Position numbers and translations under genes: made by a program. Below the pieces are notes generated by a model. It was not told the origin of the DNA, ran no database searches, and worked only from the letters and a program-made list of their open reading frames with translations. From Ailurus styani (taxonomy: Eukaryota > Chordata > Mammalia > Carnivora > Ailuridae), in NCBI GenBank assembly GCA_002007465.1, contig LNAC01000064.1, positions 4,009,606 through 4,073,605 on the forward strand: a stretch of 64,000 nt of DNA, written 5' to 3'. Below are positions 22,651-36,102 of this stretch, piece by piece. Positions within the stretch are counted from its first letter, which is position 1; each line of letters begins with the position of its first letter.

Positions 22651-25140
22651 AAAAACTTTTTTAAAAGAAGTAGTTGAACAACTCTTGCCCCACTACAAAT
22701 CCTCGTTTTATAGAAGCCTTCTAATACCTCTCACTTCACAGATAAGACTAAGGTGCCACCGGTTATATAATGATTTAGTGGTTCTCTAGACTTCTCTAGA
22801 CTTTTTTCTAAAGTTCAGGTTAAAGGCTTCTCACTCAGTGACTGTGTAAGATACACTATGTTGTATTGCCAGATCTGGGATCACATTCAAAAAGGTCTTG
22901 CTTATAAATATGGCAAGGAACACAGCAGATGGAGCCATTACTACTTTTAGCTACAAAAGATGCCCTTCAAAGCTCATTCTATGCCACAGTGAAGTAGCTC
23001 CAAGGCCATGTACCATTTCCTGTTGCCTCCATGCAGCTGCTTTTTGGTTATATCACTGTCCCCACATTTTATTATATCTAAGATATTATTAATTCTCTGA
23101 GGAAGCATAATAGAAAAGTCTCGCATGAAGTTGATATATCAAAGCTGCCAGTGTAACGGGAAATAAGAAATAAAGAGACCAAGCAGAAAGATAGTTTGTT
23201 TGACTTAAGCTGTACATTGGGAAGAGATCCAAAAATCTTTGGGAATTTGAACCATAAACTAATATTCATGTAGATTTGCAGTCTGAATCTACACTACCAG
23301 TTAAGTCCAAAAAATTCCCAAGCAGACAACTTAACTTATGGTGGTCTCAAGTTTAGTGCCACCAGATTAGTAGCAGAAGCAAGCAGATATCTTCTCTGGC
23401 ACAACTTGACCTCAACTCAAGCCATTAGCAATTGTTAGAAATCATGGATTATAGAAGGATTCCTCTAAATTTAAGAGATGTTAAAATATAGAAAATTGTA
23501 AAACTAATGACCAATGAAATAGTATATAAGTACTTTCAGGATTAGTAAAAACAAATGATAGTTAGGGAACAGACAAAAAGGGACTCAGTAGCTCAACATT
23601 CAGGGCTTTCAAAAAAGAAAAATAAAAAACCGAAGTTCTAGCTAGGAAATTACAATTTTTTCTTCATAAACTGGAAGCACCTCTTTCTTAAGGAGTAAAG
23701 ATGGAAAATTTCAAAACCTTTCTTTGCCTTTATATCTGTTATTTCCTATAAAATTATATAACTGCACAAGCTATAAAGGCCAAGGATAGTAATTTCTAAC
23801 AATTTTTAAAAGTCAACTGACAAGTTAACATTTTAAAATACAGTTAAAAAGGAAATTAAAGCTTAATCCCATTATCTCTAAGTCAAATGAATATGCAAAC
23901 CTATACATTTAAGAAAAAATATAGAATACATATATGAAACTCTGAATTATTGTTGCTCTTTATCAAAAGATTAAAGATGACAGGTGAATTTTTGTGTGCC
24001 CTTTAATGTTAACCAGATTCAGATTCACAGTTTTATCAGTACTGAACCCATGATTACCTCTTTGACAATCCATAAGAAAGTGTTCTTTTACTCATGTACT
24101 AATACTTGTTTAATTGAGTGAATTAATCACAGCCTACCCAAAATATCTCAAACAGACCTCACACAGCATTCAAAGTGTAGCTTGAAATCTAACCCTCCCT
24201 CCCTTTTCTTTAAACTGGCCCGGGGGATGAAGTCAATAAATTGTCAATTAATAACATACTTGCTTTGATGATTCTTCAGTAATTTACTGTCATCCCACTT
24301 CATAAATTTTTTAGTAAAAGTTCTGGGATTTCAAGTAAGATACCTCTTCCATGGGAAAACTCAGTTTGAGAGTTTTCTGCTGCCAATAAACCAATAAGAC
24401 AAACTGGCTGATAATCCTCCCACACTATACCGTGTAGGTGTAAGCACTCAACCAGTGAAAGTTTAATTTGTTCCGCCAATGGCACAGAAAACTACTCATA
24501 TTTATTCACTAAATAGATCTGAACATTAGTCTATTACTTTTAGTTAAGGCCTAGGTTAAACTAGGTTATTCATGGACAAAAACAGTCTTGAACCAAGTAG
24601 TGTCAGTACAATAAACACAACTGTATTCCACCCACTACCAGAGCTAAGGTGCTCCACTATTTGTAAGCTCTATCAACTTCTAACAAGAATTCACTGCTAC
24701 CCAAGGCCAACCTCCCCTAAACAACATCCTCTTCCCACTGAAGTCAGATACCCCTAAATAATAATGAAGACATATAATCCTGACCACATTAGCCTTTCTT
24801 GTACTCTTGATGCCACTTTTACCTCTTGTCCACAAAGCCCTGACCTCTGTACTCAGATTCTTAGCCTTTTACCACTCCCAGGGAAAACTCTCTAACTAAC
24901 ATATTTATCCTATCCATCCAACCTCTTATCCTGTAAATGCCAATCCCTGACTTCATGTCCTCCAGGATTAGACTTCTAACCAATTTGCCAAATGCCATTA
25001 AATCAACTTGAGGAACCGTCTTCACATTTATTACAATGAAAATGCAACATATGGAGGAGAACTTTTATATTTCTAGTCATCTGATAAAACAAGGTCAACA
25101 GATATGTATTACTAAAATTAAAAAATTAAGAATTAAACAG
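22651..25140. other. VPS13B: Intronic sequence, nothing firmly recognised
   Basis: A minus-strand frame at 24300-24485 reads somewhat protein-like but lacks good splice sites. Otherwise unremarkable AT-rich DNA. Confidence 0.45.
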
Positions 25141-25252
25141 AGTGATGCTCTAAGTAGGCTCAATGAGAGACATGGGCTCTATGCCCATGATGGGGCTCGA
25201 ACTCATGACCCTGAGATTGCGTCACATATTCTTTTGAGCCAGCCAGGCACCC
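25141..25252 (-). mobile_element. Short CAN-SINE, minus strand
   Basis: Reverse tRNA-like body: 'gatggggctcgaactcatga', 'ccctgagatt', 'gagccagccaggcaccc'. Confidence 0.82.
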
Positions 25253-25577
25253 AGAGAGACACTTCTGACAGTGACTAGTACTCATGAGAACAAACTGTTA
25301 TTGTCAAAGTGATAAATAAATAAATAGGAAGAAACACACAGAATGACAAATATCAAATGGGCAAAAGCTTGGGTTTCAGGCAATTTCATTATCTTTGCCT
25401 CCTGAGAATAACTATTAGCAATTAATTCTCATTATCTCCCATTAAAGACAAATTTACCGTGTGACCATTACCAAAGACGTTACTCTCATTCAAAACCATT
25501 TTGTTATTGAACAAATTTTTACTGAATATCAACCATATACCTAAACCTAAATATTAAACTTTAAGAGATAAATCAGA

Positions 25578-25680
25578 GGGGGACCTGGCTGGCTCAATCT
25601 GCATGTGACTCTTAATTTTGGGGTCTTGAGTTTGAGCCCCAGGTTGGGCATACAGCCTACTTAAAAAAAAGGGGGGGGGG
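25578..25680 (+). mobile_element. Short CAN-SINE ending in A8 then G10
   Basis: 'cctggctggctcaatctgca', 'gactcttaattttggggtc', 'gagccccaggttgggcatac', 'cctacttaaaaaaaa'. A run of ten G (25671-25680) follows the short A run. Confidence 0.82.
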
Positions 25681-26715
25681 TAAGTAAGAAAGAGTCCCTG
25701 TACTTAGGCTGCTCATAATTTAGTGGAAGACACGGACAAAAATTAGTCATAATTTTTGGTAACTGCTTTAATAAAATATTCAGAAGAGATTATAGAATGC
25801 AAAGAAGAAGCAAACATGAGGGACACCCAAATTGCCTGAGGAAAGAAATTTGCAAATCAATTTTCAATGGAAGTAGTGCTTCAGTTGAACAGAGTAGGAA
25901 AGAGAAAAGTAGGGAGAGCTTCCTATGCACTGGAATTGTATACGCAAATGAAAATTGCATTTTGTGGAACTGAAAATGGGTCCATGTAGTGGGAGAACAC
26001 TGTGCACATGAAAACACTATAGGATATTAGAGTTGTAAATACTGCTTAAAAGCCTGTGAACTTTATCCAGAAAGCAGTGAGGGAGTCACTGAAGAATATT
26101 TCAAAAGGAAGTGAAAGGATCAAATTTATCTAACAGGAAAGTTTTATAGAGAAGCCTTAGGATTTGGTGACTGCACAAACAGGAAAGATGGGAAATAAAG
26201 GAAGGGAAAAGTTTAGGGCAATCCCTAGGTTTCTGATTGGACTGATAATATCATCATTCAACAATACAGAAGAATACAGGTCAAAGTGCAAGCCTGAAAT
26301 AAAATGGGAGAAATGAAGTTAGAAGTGCTAAGTCTAAGGTGCCTGTGAATTATCCAAGAGAATTTTTTTCAGAGATAACCAAAGATTTATGTGCTGCTCA
26401 AGGAAAATGTTGGCACTATGAATGTTAGGGGATAGCACAAATTTAACATTCTATCTTCACAGAACTGATGGGAACGATACGATGCTGGATATGTAGTATC
26501 AACTCCTTTTAGCCACTAGAATCAATGCTTTATTATTCTATGGGGGAAAAATGGTTTTCTTTGAAAGCAATCATACACGCCAATAGAAAATATGAACTTC
26601 CTTAAAATCTTCCTTCTTTCCTTCTACCTGAATATCCTCTCATAGCAAAGTAATTTCAGATAAACCAGGAAACAAAGACTATTTTTTTGGTGTTTCCGGT
26701 CATACTTTTGTCATT
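25681..26715. other. VPS13B: Intronic sequence, nothing recognised
   Basis: No element or exon identified. Confidence 0.4.
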
Positions 26716-26732
26716 GCAAATAACTACTAACA

Positions 26733-26757
26733 AATTAAAAAAAAAAAAAAAAACAAA
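26733..26757 (+). mobile_element. Poly(A)-only micro-insertion with target duplication
   Basis: About 25 bases, almost all A, between two copies of 'caaataactactaaca' (26717-26732 and 26758-26773). Looks like a retroposed tail with no body. Confidence 0.75.
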
Positions 26758-26799
26758 CAAATAACTACTAACATTTGTATGTACCAAATCTTATGCTTT

Positions 26800-26990
26800 A
26801 CTTACATGAGTTCACTTAATCTTCATGACAAGCCTATGACATAGATACTATTATTATTCCTATCTTACCAATGAGAAAACAAAGTTAGAGTCAAGAAACT
26901 TGCCCGCGATCACAGAAATAGGACAACAGTGGAACCTGGAATCAGTCTGATTTCAAAGCTCATACTTTTAACCACCATACTATGCCGTAT
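26800..26990 (-). mobile_element. MIR SINE, reverse orientation
   Basis: Well-preserved reverse MIR: 'gagttcacttaatcttcatg', 'acttgcccgcgatcacag', 'ggaacctggaatcagtctga', 'cttttaaccaccatactatg'. Confidence 0.88.
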
Positions 26991-28130
26991 GTCATAAATG
27001 ATATTATTCTATTAGGATTATCCAAACATCAAAATTTACTCAGAGGCTATGGAGAACTACAGATAGAAACAAGTAAGTAGGTATGAGCATTAATGAAAAA
27101 GCAGATCTCCCTAAGTGAGAAATCCCTACCATATTTTTACTTAATGAGAATCTTTCAGGCACTAGCCACACTCAGCACCAAGTAATCACAAAAAAAAACC
27201 AAGCACTCTCAAGCTGCTTTGTGTGGGAGGCTATACACAGGATTTCTGTAACTGCTTCAAAATCTTATCACTACTAGAGTTTCACTTTTGGACTCACTGA
27301 TACTGGAATGCAAGAGATTTCAAAATATTTAAAACATTCTTCATTCTTAATGACACTTCAATTCCTTTAATGGTGGTATCAATATAGGGAAAATACAGCG
27401 AGTGATGAATTTAAAGTGCAGTATGAATTACAAGGAAATCTGAACTGGATGGGAAATGTGTGCCCATTGTCCCTAGCATAAGTTTTGCAAAATAACCGTG
27501 CTTTCTCTATCTCTTCTCTTTCTCAGCTGCTTTTAAATGACAAATCAAGATCTCTTTATCATGTTACTCAAATGGCCTAATTTTTATTGGTATTCGGCAC
27601 CAAAATACCGAAATGCTAATATGAAGCACTAGGAATGACTAAAAGTGACTAGGGATTGTCCTAGTAATCTGACTGGGGAGTATGGAGCAATGGCCCACTA
27701 AGTATACTGATGGGCAGAAAATTCACTCTCTTCAAACCCTTGAATGATATCTTTATAGCAGTCTTGGTTCAGCAGAAAATCTGGATAGCCTTGCCTTCTT
27801 AGACTGAGTTCCCTCAGAGACAGCTGAAGTAATAAGGAGCCACAGAGAGACAGAACTGCAGTTCTGCTTGATACTCTGAGTAGTATTTTAGTTGATGGGA
27901 AAATATAATCAGTTAAATTGAGAAGTCATAAGAAAGAAGACATCTACACCTTAAACATTTTATTTAAATGTAAAACATAAATGTACATTCATTCTCTCAC
28001 TAATCTTTAGATGTAGATAAAGCCAAGAACTTCAAGGTCAAGTTCTGCCTCATCTTACATAAACACCTTTAATGGATCACATAACAATTACTACTTTCAA
28101 CTTTTTTTGAAAAATAAAGTTCCTATTCCA
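26991..28130. other. VPS13B: Intronic sequence, nothing recognised
   Basis: No recognisable exon or recent repeat. Confidence 0.4.
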
Positions 28131-28134
28131 TAAT

Positions 28135-28205
28135 GGAGTTACTATGATAAAACGAGATACCACCCTTAATATGGTGCCTGACACTAATGAGCACCCAATA
28201 AAAGC
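28135..28205 (+). mobile_element. MIR 3'-end fragment
   Basis: 'atggtgcctgacactaatga', 'gcacccaataaaagc' resembles the MIR end. Confidence 0.5.
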
Positions 28206-28264
28206 ATTTAATATTTTAATTACATGCACAGAAATTCATTTATGAAAAATGACCTCTATATTAA

Positions 28265-28410
28265 TATATCTGATCTTTTCAATAACCCTACGAAGTAGGT
28301 TAGTATTTATTAATATTCCCACTTCCCAGTTAAGAATACTTGAGGTACACAGCACATAACGACAAACAGCCAATAAATGATAGAGGTTTGAAACCAGTAC
28401 TAGGGCAACT
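28265..28410 (-). mobile_element. MIR SINE, reverse orientation
   Basis: 'ttttcaataaccctacgaag', 'taggttagtatttattaata', 'gaggtttgaaaccagtacta' follow reverse MIR order. Confidence 0.7.
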
Positions 28411-28979
28411 GCCCTTGAACAGGTAAGTGAAGGAAAAGGAGAACTAGTAAGGAAATACAGAAAAAGCCATCGTATCTGCAAGTCAACTCCCTTTCATAAC
28501 CCTTAGGCTGGAAAGATTTAGCATCTGGAAACCTGTACTCTTGTACTCTTATTCAAACATGTACCGGAGTTGGTCACAAACTGATTTGTGGGTACAGCAA
28601 CAACTTTAAGTTACTACTCACTGTGTTGAGTAAAGACTAAGCAGATTTCAAAGAACCATTTGTTTGGGATACAGAAGACACCCTACATAAAAATGTTACC
28701 ATGCTGCAGTCACATACCGTTACAGTATTTATCCTACAACTAACACTCTGAGATTTTTAACTGACAAAATTATTTTTTCAAAAGTTGACAGAAAATTAAT
28801 TAGAATGAGTGACCTGCTTACCAAAGAGCAGATTAATGGCCCATATGCTATTCACTGAGGTATAACCAGAGATAAAGGAGCTCAGGTAGTATTTTGGAAC
28901 CCGAGTTAAGAGGGAGATTAGCAAACAAGAGCACATGAACTGATGGAATCCTGTGTAACTGTGTTGGCCCTTGGCTTTT

Positions 28980-28981
<2 letters not shown>

Positions 28982-29020
<39 letters not shown>
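28982..29020 (+). repeat. (CA)n microsatellite
   Basis: About 19 uninterrupted CA units. Confidence 0.97.
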
Positions 29021-29023
<3 letters not shown>

Positions 29024-29394
29024 TTGCTTAGAGATCTAAAATAAGACAGCTGTAGGGAAGGATATCAAAACAGGACTCAAAAGGAGATTTAAAGACTTAT
29101 AAACACATACAAGTCTGATCTTGTAAATAAAACTTTTCTTTGTGGCACATGCTCCTTCTAGATCAGGTTATATATAATTACACAATCGTGTATCAAAACA
29201 ACAAAACAAACTACTTAGCTCATGTTATTCCAAATTTTTTAAATGTAAGGATAGACTAAGAAAGAATCTATAAATTTAGCACAATAAACAACTAAAAACA
29301 TAAATTCACATTAAATGTGGAATCATCCTGTAGATGAAAATTTTAAAGAACACTAGTAATAAAAAAAATTACCAAAACTGCATTAAGTACTTCA

Positions 29395-29640
29395 CATACA
29401 TATTTGTAAGATTTAGGTAAAATTAAGTAGTAGGTGCTAGCTCTTTATATTCACTATCTTTAATCTTCAAAACAAACCCTACAAGGGAGTGGATTTGTTT
29501 TATAAATTTGACATATGGGAAAATGGAACTCAGGGAGATTTAAGTGTATTTTCTAAGTCACAACAACAGTAAGAGCAAATACATATTGACAAGTTTGCCT
29601 GACTCTAAAGCCTAAACTCCTTCTCCTAAATGATGGTGCA
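29395..29640 (-). mobile_element. MIR SINE, reverse orientation, diverged
   Basis: 'ttcactatctttaatcttca', 'aaacaaaccctacaa', 'ggaactcagggagattt', 'gcctgactctaaagcct'. Confidence 0.72.
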
Positions 29641-30199
29641 AATGAAATTGAAGAAATGATTTGCTAAATAATTCTGAATAAAGTATTAAAACCTTCTAGA
29701 AAAAAATTTACATGTCAATGACTGAGCTATTTGCATGACCTCTCAGAAATTTCAAAAAAAAAGAGAATCTTACTGTAAATAATGTATTAAGACAAAGACA
29801 AGACTCATCTGAATTCTCTGCAAAGTTAACCATCTGCATTTTAAAATTTGTAGTTATACTTGTTTAGCACTAATTAAGTATTTGAAAAATAAACTTTAAT
29901 TGTTCTCAAGTGCAAAATAATACACCAAAATATGCTTTTAATAATTTACTTTGTTAGGCAAGTTCACAAAGGTGAATGTTAACAAAATTATTCCTATCAC
30001 TTTTTTTATGTTAGTACAAAATTAGAAAAATTCAAATACTCACCAATCATACTATCTACCAAGAAGAAATTAATTATATATAGGCATAGAATACAATGCT
30101 ATAATGTCACATTAAATTAAGGTGAAAAGCTGTATTTATCATAGAACGGTGGCTTTAAAACAAAGGAGAGTGAAAAAGAAGGTACAGAAGAGAATATAT
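29641..30199. other. VPS13B: Intronic sequence, nothing recognised
   Basis: Very AT-rich. Confidence 0.4.
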
Positions 30200-30400
30200 C
30201 GTATGAAAATTATTCATGCAGGATTGTATATTTATACATGCAATCATATAAAAACTATCTGAAAGCATGTGTGTCAAAATATCAACACTAGTTAATCTTT
30301 AGGTCACAGTATTTCAGATGATTGCTAATAATTCTATACATTTTTCTGTTGTGTTTGAATTTTTGCATTAAGTATCATAATAAAAGAACATTTTCATTGA
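30200..30400 (+). mobile_element. Possible old L1 3'-end fragment
   Basis: Order of 'atgcaatcatataaaaacta', 'gtcaaaatatcaacactagt' and 'ttctgttgtgtttgaatttt' resembles L1M 3' UTR ends. Diverged. Confidence 0.45.
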
Positions 30401-32940
30401 GAGAAAGAAAGAATTAGCACATGATTTTACATATCATTCAATATGAACACGGTGAGTAATGATATCTGTTACATAAGCCCTTAGAAACATAATCAATCCA
30501 TACAACAATTTTTTCAAAAAACCCATTTGTTAGTTTTATAACAACAAATATAGCTACACAAATTTTCAAATTTTACCCAAAGTTAAAACACAGTTACAAG
30601 TTTATTAAAAATCTATGGGTACTAGAACAACATATGCTCTTCCTATCTTTGACCTGGTCTGGCACAAAAATGCTATCTATGTGTAGATGTAATACCTGAA
30701 AACATAATTAAAAGAGCCACAAAGTAGTCAAGTGACTCAATTCTAAACTCATCTTTAGTGTTAACACTTATTTACATTATATACCTAGATACATATTTTG
30801 TTGCTTTTATTTTGACATGATTTATGACCACTCAGATTCATTCTTTCAAATTCAGAACAGAACCCCTCTGACCATAAAAAACACATAAAAAATGTGTTTC
30901 ATAATATATTTCAAAATATACTTCTCTCATTACCTCTTTTCCAACTATATTGTCCAGAAGCATATCATTAACCTGTACATAAAGTTATTACTTAAGTAAC
31001 TATCATATGTACTAACAATCTATTAGTTTCTGATTATCTCCCTCTTTTCTACTGCTTAGTTATTATTTTTGCAAAATCTTCCCAGTACAGCACCAGCATA
31101 ATGCCTCTAAATATATGAACATCAATTGTCTGTCAATGAAGATATCTTACACTTTTTAATCATGACAAATATTTTAACACATCAACTTACATATACAAAC
31201 TAGTCAAACATGGTATCTTCAATATTATCTTATAGCCATCAACTCAGCCCCACGGTGCTTTTCTCATTTTTTACATCTATCTGTTGGATACTGTTATAAC
31301 ACCAATTTTGTTAGAAAGATTTTACTGTCATCTGCCTAAAAAACACTGTAATAAATAACAATAATAAGCAAATTCCCTTGGTCTGTAACATGAATGATGA
31401 CCTCTTTAAAGGAGGGTCTTTATACAATGGACAGTCAACACAAAGATATTTACTGCAATTATTTAATAGCCTAAGAAACGGTCAACGTGAGATCAAGTGA
31501 TTTATACAAAGAATGAGTTCCAGAGCTAGAACAGGAATTCACAAGTAATGGCCTCAGTGTTACAGCTACATTTCTTCATATAACATTAATTTCTCTTAGC
31601 TATGATGTATCATTCCATTTTATTTTCTAAAAATCCTCCTTGGACTTGGCATCAAAATGGTAATGAAAAGAAGATAAACAAAAAGCACAAATAATTATTA
31701 ACAGTTTTGTTTATAAATAATTGTGATTAAAAATAACCCAGACTGTATTTTAGGAAATGTAAAAATTTTGTGCACAAATGGATATAATATAAAAAAAAAT
31801 TTACCCCAGAACAGCAAATATGTGGAGCATATTTTATTACTCTTAAACACAAACACATTGTAGACTTCATTTAAAGTAAGTAAGCTAACCTCATATTAAT
31901 ATATTTAAATTATTTTTTATTTTTAGGGATCTGAATACATATGACAAACACATAAGCAAAGTATTATCATCTAGGTCTATGTGTTTAATTTTTATAAATT
32001 TTAAATGTACAATATCTAAATATGATCGTTTAAGCTACAAACTTCAGAGGCTTACTTCAGAGGCTATAGTCATTAAAAGTAAAGGATAAAGCTGGTCAGT
32101 AATTAAATTGATCACATCTCCCTGAAGGCCAAAAACCTAATGGATGACAACAGAGCTCAACATTTTCCAGCTGCTGGGGAGTAAAGGCTTTCAATATTTG
32201 GATGTATGTAGGCATCTTATTTTCCCAGGATTTCAAAGTCCACATGCAGGCTGCTGTTCAGCTATAATAAATGAGTAATTCAAGTAGGGCATGACTGCTT
32301 CTTGTATTAACTTGATAAAGATGTTTCACTCCAAATGCATCAACAGTTGTGTTAAGTCATCCCTTTCACAGACTGAGACTTACTCACGCTATGCTTTGTT
32401 AACAATGAATCCAATAAAGAAAGGGGGGGGGCTTATTAACTTCTGCATTTGTTTTTCTAAGGCTAAAAATCAAGTTCTATTTAATAATTAACTCCAAGCT
32501 AAACCACATAAAAACTAAATACAATCTAATGGTCCCAATACTCATTTTAACCTTAAAAATTTGTCTTAGAAAACAAAAACAGTAATAATATCCTAAATGC
32601 TTTATATTTTATAATTACATCATAAAATAAAAAATTTTAAATACAATTTTTTGATTATAGTTATCTGAACATAATGAAATGCTTTAGAAAGAAAAGTTCA
32701 CCATAAATGTGTACTAAACACTTTTTTAACAATTATACATTTTGCACTTTCCCAAAAATATGGCCTTAAATAATTACCAAACATGTAAAAATTAAACAGT
32801 ACAGGAAAATTAAAAGTACTTGTAATGCTAATACTTTCATCTTATATGCAGTCTTCTATCATTCCAGACTTAAATATCAAACCCTCTTTGAAAAACCTTT
32901 GCTAATATCATTAAATCCTCCCTTGATTCAAAGTAACTCT
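30401..32940. other. VPS13B: Longest repeat-poor stretch, nothing recognised
   Basis: About 2.5 kb of AT-rich sequence without a SINE, LINE or exon-like segment that I can support. A G8 run lies near 32425. Whether it is conserved cannot be judged from one sequence. Confidence 0.4.
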
Positions 32941-32950
32941 CCTCCATTTT

Positions 32951-33150
32951 TTTTTAAAGATTTTATTTATTTATTTGACACAGAGAGAGAGATTACAAGT
33001 AGGCAGAGAGGCAAGCAGAGAGAGAGGAGAGAGGAGGAAGCAGGCTCCCTGCTGAGCAGAGAGCCCGATGTGGGCCTCGATCCCAGGACCCTGAGATCAT
33101 GACCTGAGCCGAAGGCAGGGGCTTTAACCCACTGAGCCACCCAGGTGCCC
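32951..33150 (-). mobile_element. Recent CAN-SINE, minus strand
   Basis: 'aaagattttatttatttatt' to 'gagccacccaggtgcccc'. Target duplication 'cctccatttt' on both sides. Confidence 0.96.
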
Positions 33151-33325
33151 CTCCATTTTCAGATAGTACATTTCTCCCAACCAGTTGCAGCATTTGGCAA
33201 ACTTGTTCTTAGAATTAGCTATATGTGTATACAACTTAAAGGGGCTCTGTATGGAATATCTTTTTTATCAGCCACTAGCAGTGTTGTTTATGCGTCTAGT
33301 AGCCAATAAATAAAATTAAATAGAA

Positions 33326-34231
33326 CACCCATAAAACAAATAACCCAGTCAAGAAATGGGCAGTAGACATGAACAGACATTTCTCCAAAGAAGACATCCA
33401 AATGGCCAACAGACACATGAGAAAGTGCTCAACATCACTCGGCATCAGAGAAATACAAATTAAAACCACAGCGAGATACCACCTTACACCAGTCAGAATG
33501 GCTAAAATCAACAAGTCAGGAAATGACAGATGTTGGCGAGGTTGCGGAGAAAGGGGAACCCTCCTACACTGTTGGTGGGAATGCAAACTGGTGCAGCCAC
33601 TCTGGAAAACAGTATGGAGATTCCTCAAAAAGTTGAAAATGGAGCTACCCTACGACCCAGCAATCGCACTACTGGGTATTTATCCTAAAGACACAAAGGT
33701 AGTGTTCCTCAGGGGCACGTGCACCCGAATGTTTATAGCAGCAATGTCCACAATAGCCAAACTATGGAAAGAACCTAGATGTCCATCAACAGATGAATGG
33801 ATAAAGAAGATGTGGTATATATATACAATGGAATATTATGCAGCTATCAAAAGAAACGAAATCTTGCCATTCGCAACGACATGGATGGAACTGGAGGGTA
33901 TTATGCTGAGCGAAATAAGTCAATCAGAGAAAGACAATTATCATATGATCTCTCTGATATGAGGAACTTGAGGGGCAGGGTGGGGGGTTGTGGGGGGTAG
34001 GGAGGGAAAAATAATGAAACAAGATGGGATGGGGAAGGAGACAAACCATAAGAGACTTCTAATCTCATAAAACAAACTGAGGGTTACTGGGGGGTGGGAG
34101 GGTAGGGATAGGGTGGATGGGTTATGGACATTGGGAAGGGTTTGTGCTTTGGTGAATGCTGTGAAAGATGTAAGCCTGATGATTCACAGACCTGTACCCC
34201 TTGGGCAAATAATAAAAATAAAATTAAAAAA
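33326..34231 (+). mobile_element. Young L1, 5'-truncated
   Basis: Contains the last roughly 200 codons of L1 ORF2, open at 33369-33962 ([44 protein letters not shown]), then a G-rich 3' UTR and A-rich tail. The 'aaaattaaatagaa' target duplication flanks it (33312-33325, 34232-34245). Reverse transcriptase and endonuclease parts are missing, so it cannot move on its own. Confidence 0.95.
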
Positions 34232-34304
34232 AAAATTAAATAGAATGCAATAATCTGAAAAATCAATGATTTAGGGTCTGAATTTCTCCATAGTCTTTGC
34301 TCTT

Positions 34305-34370
34305 TGGTGTAATGGTTAAGAATATGACTTCTAAAGTCAAACTGCTTGGGCTCTGAGTTAAAATGCTTGG
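34305..34370 (+). mobile_element. MIR 5'-end fragment
   Basis: 'ggtgtaatggttaagaatat', 'gacttctaaagtcaaactgc' resembles the MIR start. Confidence 0.55.
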
Positions 34371-34439
34371 AATAATTCCTTCCACATAGGAAGAACTAGA
34401 AAAATACTGGTATTATACCAATTGCCTCAATCACCGTAA

Positions 34440-34990
34440 ATGAAACTTGATTCTTATTCCTTTGTTCCCCATCTCAGTGAAAAGGGCCCTACTGTGTACC
34501 CAGCTCTCCAAACTAGAACGCTGCGGTTTACCTACTGTGCCCTTTCCCTTAGCCATCATCTTGGATTAACCATCAACCCCTACGGATTCCAACACATTAC
34601 AATCCCACAAATGTAACTCTCTTCATTGACATTATCCTTTTCTCCATTGCAATATTCTCCTACCTGATCTCCCTGCCTCCTGTCTTTTACCCTCATCCAC
34701 CCTGCTCCCTAAATTGGTTTCTGAAGTATAAATATGATAAAAAGTTCCAACTGCTCCCTTTAGCACTCAGTCCAAAACCTTTAAAATGGCTTTCAAGGCC
34801 TTTCATAGAGATTGCTGGTCTCATCAGGCATTAACTCTTATCACACTCCTGTTCCATTCTAAGCTGCCATTCCAGGGAACTTAGTCGCAGGTTCCGGAAA
34901 CCTGACCAATTGTTTCTCCTCTAGCTCATAATTAAGCTCTTATCTTAGACATGACTGATTCCAGGAAACTTTTCCCAAGTCCCAAGTCTG
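34440..34990 (+). mobile_element. Possible ancient LINE2-like fragment
   Basis: 'gatctccctgcctcc', 'aaatggctttcaaggccttt' and 'cactcagtccaaaacc' recall a conserved old mammalian LINE segment. Weak, and the class is uncertain. Confidence 0.35.
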
Positions 34991-35042
34991 AGTAAAAGCT
35001 TCCTTCAATGTGAATTCACACTACCTTGTTTTGGTTTGTTTG

Positions 35043-35239
35043 TTTTTAAGACTTTATTTATTTGGTAGAGAGAGACACAGTGAGAGAGAGGGAACACAAG
35101 CAGGGGGAGTGGGAGAGGGAGAAGCAGGCTTTCCCATAGAGCAGGGAGCCCGATGCGGGGCTCGATCCCGGGACCCTGGGATCATGACCTGAGCCGAGCC
35201 AAAGGCAGATGCTTAACGACTGAGCCACCCAGGTGCCCC
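35043..35239 (-). mobile_element. CAN-SINE, minus strand
   Basis: 'aagactttatttatttggta' to 'gagccacccaggtgcccc'. Flanks 'cactaccttgtttt' and 'cagtaccttgtttt' are a target duplication with one change. Confidence 0.95.
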
Positions 35240-35986
35240 ACAGTACCTTGTTTTATAAAGATGTTTTAACTACCTTTAGATTATATGCTTTACCTATATA
35301 ACTCCTCAATGAACTATAAGCTCATTAATAAGTAAAAAGGGTCTTTTTCATCTTTATATTCTAAGGTTCTAGTACAAATATGTGCTGAATGAGTGAAGAT
35401 AACTACTTGGTTACCTGAAAAGGATTCTTTAAATGAATATACATAATAAAAAGAACATCACACAAGAGAATTAGACTTCTTCCATTCACTTCCTGCTTGA
35501 CCCTGAGGACATCTGCTCTGAAAAATGTTTGTTCTTTTCTTCCACACTAGAAATGATCTTGAAAGTCTCTCCCTCAATATTTGTTTTCTACACAAGATTA
35601 GTAGTTATAACAAAATCTTATTTTAAGGATAACAGGCAATTAATAATTTAACAATATCAAATTGATTTGGGGGGGGGAAACACCTCTTACCCGGTAACTG
35701 CTAGTTTAATGTCCCCTATTTTTCCTTCCATTCAGTGGCTGCCCATCACTTCCTTTCTTCCCCCAAAGATTATTCACTAAACTCTGACTGCCTTTCAACA
35801 ACCATAACTCATTATTTCAGAAAATGTCATGCTCACATTTGGGGGAACTTTAAATTCTTGACTTTTCTTTTTCCTATTCCCCTGCTACTTCCTATCCAGT
35901 CACTCCAAGAAAATCTTCTATTTCTCGACTGGAGTCCCCAATCATAGCTAATCATAAGTAATACATGAGTGAAGGAAAAAAAAATC
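35240..35986. other. VPS13B: Intronic sequence, nothing recognised
   Basis: Short G8 run near 35670. Short open frames only. Confidence 0.4.
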
Positions 35987-36102
35987 CAGTTAACCTCTGA
36001 ACAGCACAGGTTTGAACTGTACGAGTCCACTTACATGCAAATTTTTTTCAATACATATAATAGAGTCTGTAAATGCATTTTCTCTTCATTATGATCTTCT
36101 TT

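Noticed and set aside
24300..24485. Minus-strand frame that reads protein-like (…LSLVECLHLHGIVWEDY…)
   Set aside because: No proper polypyrimidine tract or consensus donor, no recognised homologue, and it is not the VPS13B sequence expected after 49616.
28982..29020. CA repeat as a possible CRISPR or regulatory array
   Set aside because: Plain dinucleotide microsatellite without spacers. CRISPR is not expected in a mammalian genome.
33369..33962. 198-codon frame as a functional L1 protein
   Set aside because: Only the ORF2 C-terminus is present. The element is 5'-truncated with target duplications and lacks endonuclease and reverse transcriptase.
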